A stretch of DNA of 64,000 bases from Microbacterium sp. TNHR37B (lineage in GTDB: Bacteria > Actinomycetota > Actinomycetes > Actinomycetales > Microbacteriaceae): assembly GCF_001620065.1 (NCBI RefSeq), contig NZ_LQGV01000001.1:1178001-1242000 (forward strand), written 5' to 3'. Numbering within the stretch: the stretch's first letter is position 1; every line of letters begins with the position of its first letter. Positions 9,101-16,252 of this stretch are shown piece by piece. Position numbers and translations under genes: made by a program. The notes under the pieces were generated by a model. That model saw nothing but the letters and a program-made list of their open reading frames with translations. It searched no databases and was not told where the DNA came from.

Positions 9101-10276
9101 TCAGGAGAGCTCGGAAACGGGACGCCGGCTGGCCACCACCGCGATGACGGTTCCGGCAGCGGTCGCGATCACGACCCACACTCCCGGCAGGAAGGTCGCC
9201 GCGAGGATGAGGACGACAGCGACCAGCACACCCACGTTGCCCGCGGGCGCCAGAGTGCGCCGGATCGTCAACGCCCAGATGCCGAGGATGAAGATCGCGA
9301 CGGGAACCGTGAGCGTCGCCCCCGCGGTCAGGGGCGCCGTATCGGCGTGGTGCGTGCTGATGTCGATGATCACCTCGATGCCGGCGGAGAAGGCTCCCGC
9401 CGCCGCGAAGATGAAGTAGTGGGAGTACCCGTAGACGAGGGATGATCGCACCGTCGTGATGTGGTGGTGGTGCTCACGGGAGAAGTAGATCCACCACATT
9501 CCCGCGGCGATGACCAGTCCCGAGGCGGAGATGGTGAGCAGCTCCGGAACCGCCTCGCCGAGGTCGAGGGCTTCGACGACGGCGTTCGCCGAGGCGAGGA
9601 TCGACTCCCCGAGGAGGATGAGGGTGAACAGGCCGTATCGCTCGGTGATGTGATGCGGATTCCGGGGTGTCGAGGTGTGCGACTCCGCCCAGACCGGAAT
9701 CGCGATCTCGGCGGCGACGAGGACGAAGAAACCGATGAACCCGATCGCCTCGGGGAGAAGGAGGCGGATGACCCACGCGATCTGGACCACCAGGATCCCG
9801 CCGGCGTAGCGCAGCGCTGTCACTCGGAATCGCGGGGTGGTGACAGCGACGCGCAGCCACTGGGTAACCATGGCGAGCCGCATGATGACATAGCCCAGGG
9901 TGATGACGGTGAAGTCGTGGTGCTCCATCGCATCGGCGGCGCCGGAGGCGACGACCAGCACACCGGCCATCTGCACGAACGTGAGGAGACGATAGGGAAC
10001 GTCATCCGTGTCGAACGAGGTGGCGAACCACGTGAAGTTCATCCACGACCACCAGACCGCGAAGAACACCATGAGGTACCCGAGGACGCCCGCGCCGAGG
10101 TGCCCATCGGCCTCCATGTGGTGCAGCTGCACGGACGAGAAGGAGACGGCCACGACGAACACGAGGTCGAAGAAGAGCTCGAGCGGGCTGGCGGTGCGTC
10201 CGCTCTCGTGCGGGTCGCGTCCGGTCATGCGCCGAAGGACGCGGGCAGGAGAAGCCGGTACGGAAGGCATGGCCAC
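9101..10276 (-). CDS. Low temperature requirement protein A (LtrA) family membrane protein
   Basis: 391 residues with about ten to eleven transmembrane helices. The family signature is clear: SPLELFFDLVFVVAVSF near the N-terminus, WWSWMNFTWFATSFDTDD, and the central HHITERYGLFTLILLGESIL. GTG at the listed start, with an ATG two codons on as alternative; neither has a strong ribosome site. LtrA function is not established (originally linked to growth of Listeria at low temperature). Lies 3 bp behind the NTF2-like gene, so the two are co-transcribed. Confidence 0.9.
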   Translation of the reverse strand: MAMPSVPASPARVLRRMTGRDPHESGRTASPLELFFDLVFVVAVSFSSVQLHHMEADGHLGAGVLGYLMVFFAVWWSWMNFTWFATSFDTDDVPYRLLTFVQMAGVLVVASGAADAMEHHDFTVITLGYVIMRLAMVTQWLRVAVTTPRFRVTALRYAGGILVVQIAWVIRLLLPEAIGFIGFFVLVAAEIAIPVWAESHTSTPRNPHHITERYGLFTLILLGESILASANAVVEALDLGEAVPELLTISASGLVIAAGMWWIYFSREHHHHITTVRSSLVYGYSHYFIFAAAGAFSAGIEVIIDISTHHADTAPLTAGATLTVPVAIFILGIWALTIRRTLAPAGNVGVLVAVVLILAATFLPGVWVVIATAAGTVIAVVASRRPVSELS

Positions 10277-10279
10277 GGG

Positions 10280-10615
10280 TCAGTGCTCGGGCGGGATGGT
10301 GAAGCTGACGAGGCGCCCGTCGCGGGAGACGAAGATCCCGGTGGACTCACCGTTGAACACGCGGCTCCTCCAGTCGAAGCGCACCGTCGTGGTGTCCCCC
10401 TCGGTCGTGGCGGAGAGGAGGGTCATACGGGCCCCCGCACCGATCGCGTCGGAGCCGGCCCAGCGGCGCACTCCGTCGTGACCGGTGTAGCGCGTGCCCC
10501 AGTCGTCCACGGCGCCCTCGGGCGCGAACACCTGGACGAACGCTTCGGTGTCGGCGGCATTGATGGCCTCGACGAACGCCCTGACCGGCGCCGGCACATC
10601 GATGACATCACTCAT
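10280..10615 (-). CDS. NTF2-like/SnoaL-type small protein
   Basis: 111 residues with the cone-shaped NTF2 pattern: VRAFVEAINAADTEAFVQVFAPEGAVDDWG followed by a curved sheet (TEGDTTTVRFDWRSRV) and a short C-terminal strand. Such proteins include ketosteroid isomerase-like enzymes and unknowns; no catalytic Asp pair can be assigned with confidence. First gene of a two-gene unit with LtrA, and divergent from the TetR gene at 10726, which probably controls it. Function unknown. Confidence 0.8.
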   Translation of the reverse strand: MSDVIDVPAPVRAFVEAINAADTEAFVQVFAPEGAVDDWGTRYTGHDGVRRWAGSDAIGAGARMTLLSATTEGDTTTVRFDWRSRVFNGESTGIFVSRDGRLVSFTIPPEH

Positions 10616-10695
10616 ATTCTGTCCCCCTCCCCGCGCCCCCGCGCGGTGGATCCATCATGGCCGACACGCGCCCGTGTGCCAGCAGCACACCCACC

Positions 10696-10728
10696 CATAT
10701 CGACGATACGGATTAATATAGCGATATG
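10696..10728. promoter_or_regulatory. Inverted repeat CATATCG...CGATATG over the TetR start
   Basis: Seven-bp arms at 10696-10702 and 10722-10728 with 19 bp between them, in the divergent NTF2/TetR region. The right arm overlaps the TetR ATG, and the interval contains an AT-rich TAATAT that could be the TetR-gene -10. Suggests an autoregulatory site. No binding data; inference from symmetry and position. Confidence 0.4.
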
Positions 10729-11430
10729 ACAGACGAGGCGCGAGGCGATACGCGCACCCGGCTGCTGGAGACGGCCGCCGAGATGATCGCTGCAGCGCCG
10801 GGCGAGGATGTCTCGCTCCGGGCGATCTGTGCGGCCGTCGGGGTCAAGATGCCCACCTTGTACCACTTCTTCGGCAACAAGCAGGGGCTGATCGACGCCG
10901 TCATCGAACGAGGCTTCGACCTCTACCTGGCGGAGAACTCCTCGATCGAGAGCACCGGCGACCCCATCCAGGACATCCGCGCGGGGTGGGATGCCCACGT
11001 CGCGTTCGGCCTCGCGAACCCCGGGTTCTACACGCTGATGTACGGCACCGTGCACCCGGGGCACTCCCCCGCGCCGCAGGCCCGCCCGAGCGAGCTCCTG
11101 CGCGCGCTCACCGCCCGCGCTGCCGCACAGGGGCGCCTCGCGGTGGATCCCGGGCAGGCGGCGGCACACATCCTCGTCACCAACATCGGCGTCACGCTGC
11201 GGCAGATCATCCTCGCTACGGAGGATCGCGCCCTCTCGGTCGCCGTGCGGGAAGGCGCCATCGCGGCCATCACGGGCAGCTCCTCCACGGCGCACTCGGC
11301 CCCCGAGCACATCCACCGCGTCCTCGAACTCGCCAACGCGCATCCCGACGTGCTGGGCACGGCCGAGACGGCACTGTTGTCCTCGTGGCTCCAGCGCCTC
11401 GCGTCGGCGACGGCGGAAGCCGGGCAGTAA
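10726..11430 (+). CDS. TetR/AcrR-family transcriptional regulator
   Basis: 234 residues. HTH: RTRLLETAAEMIAAAPGEDVSLRAICAAVGVKMPTLYHFFGNKQGLIDAV (split here by inspection into helices 1-4, about residues 10-58). The C-terminal domain has the GFYTLMYGTVHPG stretch of TetR_C regulators common in actinobacteria. The start ATG follows a TAATAT box closely and may be leaderless. Divergent from NTF2-ltrA, which it probably controls through the inverted repeat overlapping its start. Ligand unknown. Confidence 0.88.
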   Translation: MTDEARGDTRTRLLETAAEMIAAAPGEDVSLRAICAAVGVKMPTLYHFFGNKQGLIDAVIERGFDLYLAENSSIESTGDPIQDIRAGWDAHVAFGLANPGFYTLMYGTVHPGHSPAPQARPSELLRALTARAAAQGRLAVDPGQAAAHILVTNIGVTLRQIILATEDRALSVAVREGAIAAITGSSSTAHSAPEHIHRVLELANAHPDVLGTAETALLSSWLQRLASATAEAGQ

Positions 11431-11451
11431 CCGCGTCCGACGGAGCCGGTC

Positions 11452-12441
11452 TCAGCGGAACGCGCGACTGACGGCGCCGCCGGTCTGGAACAGGGAGAGC
11501 CAGACGATGAACTTCACGATCGGGCGGAGGGGGACACCGACGACGCGCCTCCATCCACGGGAGCGGGCCCACGAGGTCGTGATCGTGATCTGAGTTCCCC
11601 CCGTGGTGGGGGCCAGAACGAACGTCGTCTGCGTCGGGCCGCGATGGGCGACGTCGGGGTAGGAGGACCGCCAGGTGACACGGTCGGGCGCGTCGGCCTC
11701 CACGAGCTCGATGACGCGGCGACGGTACTGCGGCTTGAGCTTGAGTCGCCGGCCGTCCGGGCGCTCGTGCGGTGCGCGGCCCTCCCAGACGCTCCCGGGG
11801 GCTCCCCCACGCTCGACGTGATCGATGGATCCGACACTGACGTCCCAATCCGGCACGCGGGAGACATCGGTGAGGAACTCCCAGACATCGGCGATCGGCG
11901 CCGGGACGAACGTCTCCGTCGAACCCGACACCCTCCCCCTGCCCACTTCCTCGCGCACTCCCCCGGACGCCGGGGCCGCGTCGAGGCGGTCGAGTTCGGC
12001 CTGCACGTGCTGAGGTGTCACGTCGAGACGCTCCAGGATCTCGACGATGAGTCCGCTGGGCTCAATGAGGAGCTCTCGCAGCACCGCACCCGCGTCACCA
12101 TCACGGCCCATGCCGGCCGAGCGCGCGAGCAGGTCGGAGGCGCGCTTGCGCCACTGATATCCGTCGGTCTCGTGAAACACGATGCGCCCGGGAGCGGGGA
12201 ACTCGGCATCGATGCCGAGCGACGCGAGGTGAGTGTCGTGCTGCTCGGCCACTGCCTGCCGTGCGGCCTCGATGTCGACGCCGAGACCTCGAAGCGCCCG
12301 TCCGGCCTTCTGATCATTCAGGACCAGTGCGAGCAGGAGGTGCTCGATGTCGGCCTCGCGCACTCCCAGCCGGGAGGCCTCCTCCATAGCCACCAGCGAC
12401 AGTGACTGGCTGGTCTGGGCCGCGCGAACGAACTTGCTCAT
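11452..12441 (-). CDS. Clp N-domain protein fused to an SRPBCC domain
   Basis: 329 residues. Residues 1-~150 carry the double Clp_N repeat seen in ClpC/ClpA N-domains (VRAAQTSQSLSLVAMEEASRLGVREADIEHLLLALV..., then a second DAGAVLRELLIEPSGLIVEILERL) but no AAA+ ATPase follows. From ~175 an SRPBCC/START-like domain begins (GSTETFVPAPIADVWEFLTDVSRVPDWD) with a C-terminal hydrophobic helix (IVKFIVWLSLFQTGG). The ATG overlaps the stop of the upstream HTH gene (ATGA). Clp_N domains bind adaptors or substrates; the fused domain may bind a hydrophobic ligand. Role unknown. Confidence 0.85.
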   Translation of the reverse strand: MSKFVRAAQTSQSLSLVAMEEASRLGVREADIEHLLLALVLNDQKAGRALRGLGVDIEAARQAVAEQHDTHLASLGIDAEFPAPGRIVFHETDGYQWRKRASDLLARSAGMGRDGDAGAVLRELLIEPSGLIVEILERLDVTPQHVQAELDRLDAAPASGGVREEVGRGRVSGSTETFVPAPIADVWEFLTDVSRVPDWDVSVGSIDHVERGGAPGSVWEGRAPHERPDGRRLKLKPQYRRRVIELVEADAPDRVTWRSSYPDVAHRGPTQTTFVLAPTTGGTQITITTSWARSRGWRRVVGVPLRPIVKFIVWLSLFQTGGAVSRAFR

Positions 12442-12683
12442 GTGGTTCTCCTGGGGTTGAGGATCGTGGGGTCGACGCGTTTGGCGTGCTTCTTGTGAGC
12501 GGCTTGCCGGGTCACTCCGAGGGCGTCGGCGATCTCCTGCCACGTCATTCCCGACCGCAAAGCCGCCTCGACCTGCCGAAGCTCCAGCGCGTCCGCCAAG
12601 ACGCGCAGCGATGCCACGGCACGCAATCCCGCCTTCGGGTCACTCGTGTCGGCAGCGACGGCTGCCACTCGTGAAGACTCCAT
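12438..12683 (-). CDS. Small helix-turn-helix regulator coupled to Clp_N gene
   Basis: 81 residues. The HTH lies at about residues 36-68: LRQVEAALRSGMTWQEIADALGVTRQAAHKKHAK, like the short HTH proteins that accompany stand-alone Clp_N genes in actinobacteria. Its stop overlaps the Clp_N-SRPBCC start. The promoter (TTGACA at 12714-12719, TAGGTT at 12690-12695, 18-bp spacer) ends only 6 bp before the ATG, so translation is probably leaderless. Both promoter boxes lie in CAAC-N4-GTTG palindromes, consistent with autorepression. Confidence 0.8.
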   Translation of the reverse strand: MESSRVAAVAADTSDPKAGLRAVASLRVLADALELRQVEAALRSGMTWQEIADALGVTRQAAHKKHAKRVDPTILNPRRTT

Positions 12684-12688
12684 GCTGT

Positions 12689-12728
12689 CAACCTACGTTG
12701 CTAGCCTGGACTCTGTCAACTCAGGTTG
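12689..12728 (-). promoter_or_regulatory. Two CAAC-N4-GTTG operators overlapping -10 and -35
   Basis: CAACctacGTTG at 12689-12700 and CAACtcagGTTG at 12717-12728 lie in the 17-bp near-repeats TGTCAACCTACGTTGCT (12686-12702) and TGTCAACTCAGGTTGCT (12714-12730), exactly 28 bp apart. One covers the TTGACA -35 and the other the TAGGTT -10 of the HTH/Clp_N operon. Best candidate ligand is the HTH protein encoded immediately downstream. Confidence 0.6.
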
Positions 12729-12914
12729 CTCGCTTCTGCGAGGGACGGGCACAGGAGAGGAATACGTACCTCCGCGGAGGGGTACGGTCGCGTCGCCTAC
12801 CTCGAGTCGCTGGCGAAGTCGGAGCCTCTGCGCATCGACCGGGCGGGTTGAACGGTAACGCTGCCGGAGGGCACCACCGTCGCACACCGATCGCACATCT
12901 GCCACGATGCAGGA

Positions 12915-13469
12915 GTGAGGAAGAGATGGATCGCCGTCATCGCAGGTGTCACGGTGGCGCTCGCCGGATGTGCACCCCAGACCTTTCCGGCGGCAGGGCC
13001 GCCCTCGCCTCCGGAGCGCGGAGCCGCAGGCTCCGCCGAGGAGCTGGCCGATCCGGATCCCTCCTTCGCCGCGCACTTCACGGATCCGATCTACGACGAC
13101 CCTGCGGGCGAGTTCGCCCCCTTCGGCTCGGATGAGGGAGCGGATCTGCTCGCCGAATGGAGCGAGCGGCGCGATGAGCTCGACGCCGACTCCACCGTTG
13201 CCGAGCTGATCGGAACCGCCGACGGGGCCGCCGAGATCTTCTCGCTGCTCGACGCGCGCGACGCGTCCGGTGTCCCCCTCCCCGGTGAGGGCGTGGACGC
13301 GGCAACGATCATCGTCGGCGCGGCCTTCACCCTCCTGCGCCTGACCGGACACATCGACGCGCCCGGCCGAGAGCACGCGATGCGAGCCCTCGACGTCCTC
13401 ATCGACCGGTACGGCCCACAGGAAGACCTGCTGCGCCAGCGACAGGACCTCGACGCGTGGCGCCGCTGA
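12915..13469 (+). CDS. Putative lipoprotein of unknown function
   Basis: 184 residues from GTG. A short basic start (MRKRW), hydrophobic segment and lipobox VALAGC with Cys19 indicate lipidation and export. The mature part is acidic and helical with no recognised domain; the last ~60 residues (AATIIVGAAFTLLRLTGHIDAPGREHAMRALDVLIDRYG) form amphipathic helices. An ATG 11 nt downstream is out of frame and not an alternative. Converges with the next membrane-protein gene. Confidence 0.65.
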   Translation: MRKRWIAVIAGVTVALAGCAPQTFPAAGPPSPPERGAAGSAEELADPDPSFAAHFTDPIYDDPAGEFAPFGSDEGADLLAEWSERRDELDADSTVAELIGTADGAAEIFSLLDARDASGVPLPGEGVDAATIIVGAAFTLLRLTGHIDAPGREHAMRALDVLIDRYGPQEDLLRQRQDLDAWRR

Positions 13470-13505
13470 CGCGGGAACTCCGCGGACGGTTCGGCTGAGG
13501 GCTCC

Positions 13506-14318
13506 TTACCCGTCCGTCGCTCGCTCGTCGAGAACGAAGAGAGTCCCGAGCGGCGCGGCGAGCGCACGGGTCACAGTCGCCTCGTCGAGGAGCCCCCGAC
13601 CGGCAAGGATCCGTAGGGCGTCGTCGCGGTCGGCCAGGATCGCGGCCCGCTCCACCTCGGGGATGCTCCGCGCGGCCCGCTCGGCCACGAGCCGCTCGCT
13701 CATCGTCGTCGGCGTGAGGGGGGCGATCTCCGGTTCCGGATCACGCACGCGGTAACGACGCGCCGTCGCGACGGTGAGCACGAGGCCGAGAACGAGCGTG
13801 GCCCAGACCGGGATCTGCATGATCGTCGAGAGGTCATAGCCATCGCGGCCCGAGACGGTCGGCATGCTGATGGAGGAAAAGAGTCCGCACAGCGCGGAGA
13901 CCGCCCCGATGCCGCACACCATCCCCGACCACCGGGCGCCGCTTCGCACCCAGAGGACACCCGTGACGAGGAGTACCAGCGCGGCGACGACGAAGCACAC
14001 GGCGGCGATCGGCACTGATGTCTCGGCCGGGATGCGGTCGATGAGGTACGACTCCGCGCCGAGCACAGAAACCCCCGCGACGGGGGCGATCAGTGCGGCG
14101 ATGGCGAGAGCGACGGCGATCCCGGTGAGGGCGCGCCGAACGCGGCTGGGCGTGCGCCGACCCAGCAGCTCCGCGATCGCGGCACCGTCGCGACCGAACG
14201 TCGCGACCACCTCGGGATGCGCCTGGCAGGCCACCGCCTCGAGCAACCCGAGTCGCGGAGTCTCGGACGCCGAACGAGCCTCGGCCCATGATCGTGCGTC
14301 GGGATGAGTGAGCGTCAT
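13506..14318 (-). CDS. Membrane protein of unknown function
   Basis: 270 residues. An N-terminal soluble part of ~60 residues contains a CQAHPEVVATFGRDGAAIAELLG motif. Four to five transmembrane helices follow (ALTGIAVALAIAALIAPVAGV, VPIAAVCFVVAALVLLVTGVLWV, GMVCGIGAVSALCGLFSSI, IPVWATLVLGLVLTVA), then a charged C-terminal tail. The start overlaps the stop of the lipoprotein gene (ATGA), so the two are co-translated. No family recognised. Confidence 0.65.
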   Translation of the reverse strand: MTLTHPDARSWAEARSASETPRLGLLEAVACQAHPEVVATFGRDGAAIAELLGRRTPSRVRRALTGIAVALAIAALIAPVAGVSVLGAESYLIDRIPAETSVPIAAVCFVVAALVLLVTGVLWVRSGARWSGMVCGIGAVSALCGLFSSISMPTVSGRDGYDLSTIMQIPVWATLVLGLVLTVATARRYRVRDPEPEIAPLTPTTMSERLVAERAARSIPEVERAAILADRDDALRILAGRGLLDEATVTRALAAPLGTLFVLDERATDG

Positions 14319-15025
14319 GATCCTGCTCCGTACGGCGCGACGGGGAGATCGGTCGTCGTGGGCGGCGGGTCGATGGGCGTACCGTCCTCATTCCAGTAGA
14401 CGGGGCTGCCGTCCTCGGGGAAGTAGAACCGTGGCTGCCAGTCGGTGCCCTCGAAGGCGGGGAGGCGGCGCGCGAGCCCGGGGTACGAGACGCCGGCGAA
14501 CACCATGTCCGACAGGTCCGCGGCGTCGCCGGCGAAGCACCCGGGCTCGGCGGTCACCCGGATCGTCCCGCGCGCAGGACGGATCGTCACCACCCCGCGC
14601 ACCACCGCACCGCCCGTAGCGATCACGTTGACCTCCTCGCGGTCGCCTGCGCCATACGTGGCCGTCGTCACCGTCATATCGGCATCCTCGAATGCGGCGG
14701 AGGCCGCGGCGACGATCGTGTCGACCTCGAGGTCGTCCTTCTTCAGCACGCGGGCCCAGGAAAAGGCGTAGCCCGCTCCGCCGCCGTCGGTGCGGCAGGG
14801 AATCGGCGAGGCGCCCCACGAGCCCTGGTCGACGTCCCACCTCCCCTCGTGGATCGCCATGATCACCGAGTGCATGGTCGTCGCGTAAGAGTCGTACCGG
14901 TCCTGTCCGTCTCGGTAGAGCGCGTCTCCCGTCGGCACCTGTGTCGTCGACGCGCACGCCGTGACGGTCATCAGCGTGCCCGCCGCCAGGGCCGCCGTCA
15001 GCACCCGCCGCATCCCGTTGCGCAT
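14315..15025 (-). CDS. Putative lipoprotein of unknown function
   Basis: 236 residues starting at MRNGMRR, chosen because it gives a normal signal peptide; a longer reading to 15055 adds ten residues with no ribosome site. Lipobox TVTAC with Cys24. Residues ~60-150 read as an envelope-domain pattern with a conserved-looking IPCRTDGGGAGYAFSW. The C-terminus is Pro/Thr rich. Coupled (ATGA) to the downstream membrane-protein gene, suggesting a common envelope complex. Function unknown. Confidence 0.65.
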   Translation of the reverse strand: MRNGMRRVLTAALAAGTLMTVTACASTTQVPTGDALYRDGQDRYDSYATTMHSVIMAIHEGRWDVDQGSWGASPIPCRTDGGGAGYAFSWARVLKKDDLEVDTIVAAASAAFEDADMTVTTATYGAGDREEVNVIATGGAVVRGVVTIRPARGTIRVTAEPGCFAGDAADLSDMVFAGVSYPGLARRLPAFEGTDWQPRFYFPEDGSPVYWNEDGTPIDPPPTTTDLPVAPYGAGS

Positions 15026-15192
15026 CTCACCGCCGTCCGATCCGATGCCGAGCACGACGCAGGCGTCGCTCGGCCACCCGTCGCTCCTCTCGCGAAATCT
15101 CCGCGTGCTGCCACCTTAACGACCCCTCTCCACGTCCTCGATGGGGACAACTCCCCTCCGCCCGTCGCCCCGCGGCGCGGCGCCCCCCTCGG

Positions 15193-15990
15193 TCAGGAGG
15201 CGTCGAACGAGCCGGTGAGGTCCGGCCGCGGAGCCATTCCCATCCCCAGCATCCCGAGCGGCCGGTCGCGCGCCCGTTCGATCTGGTCGGGAGAGACGAC
15301 CGCCCTCTTCTCGAGCTCGTCGAACGCCGCACGCAGATCGGCGGACACCCGCTCCCGCTCCGCCGCGGGAACCGCTTCCATCGCCGTCTTGAGCCGTGCC
15401 ATGTTTCGCGTCCACCGCGCCGCGTTCACGTCTCCCGGTCGCCGGAACATGACGAGATGGACCACTCCGGTCGCCACATCCCCCGCGATGAGCAGCAGAG
15501 CGAGGGGCACGTCCGCTTTCCCCGCCGCGAAGGCCGCCGTTCCGATCAGGAACGCGATGGTGGAGGGGATCAGGTGCAGCCACCCCAGAAGACGGGCGGA
15601 TGAGGCGTCGACGAGTTCACGCCGGCGAAGGTTGCTCACCAGTCCGGGCGTCACGAGGAGGGCGGCGATCAGGGCCATGATCCCGACCATGAGGACCGAA
15701 GCGGTGCGATCCGGGCGGAACACCCATCCGAACAGCGCGAGCATGCCGAGAACCGGCAGCGTCAGGGCGCCGATCGGGATGAAGACTCCGAGACATCCGC
15801 CTCCGGGGGCGCCTTCGGGCTCTCTGGCGAGATCCTTCCAGACATCTGCGGGCGAGAAGTAGGCCAGGGCGCGACGCACCGACAACGTCCGCTCCCACGC
15901 CCGAGCCTCCAGCCGCCACCAGTTGTTCGGCTGCCAATCGGTGACGCTGCGGGCGAAGCGCGTCGCCGGCCCGTCGGTCACCTCTTCCAT
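15193..15990 (-). CDS. Membrane protein of unknown function
   Basis: 265 residues. A soluble N-terminus, then five likely transmembrane helices between residues ~65 and ~190, and a long amphipathic C-terminal helix (MARLKTAMEAVPAAERERVSADLRAAFDELEKRAVVSPDQIERARDRPLG). That last part resembles a short regulatory coiled region. Same strand as the two genes downstream but separated by about 170 bp, so it may be its own unit. No family recognised. Confidence 0.6.
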   Translation of the reverse strand: MEEVTDGPATRFARSVTDWQPNNWWRLEARAWERTLSVRRALAYFSPADVWKDLAREPEGAPGGGCLGVFIPIGALTLPVLGMLALFGWVFRPDRTASVLMVGIMALIAALLVTPGLVSNLRRRELVDASSARLLGWLHLIPSTIAFLIGTAAFAAGKADVPLALLLIAGDVATGVVHLVMFRRPGDVNAARWTRNMARLKTAMEAVPAAERERVSADLRAAFDELEKRAVVSPDQIERARDRPLGMLGMGMAPRPDLTGSFDAS

Positions 15991-16252
15991 GTGGGCCCGT
16001 CATCCTCGCCGCACAGGCCTGCGGAGTTCGCCATCGGCGTCCTCCCTCACGTCACGCGATCCGTCGTCCCCGGCTCCACCGAGGTCGGCGAGAAGCAGTT
16101 CCCCGCCATCGGCGACACCCACGGTACCGGAGGGCATCGGCGCGTTTCGCGCACGCACGGCGTCGACATCCGCCGCTCCGGACGGCGTGTGAGAGGAGCT
16201 GACCCTTCCGCGCGTCGCCGTCTCTCCAACGGTCGTGGGCGGTGCACTCAAC

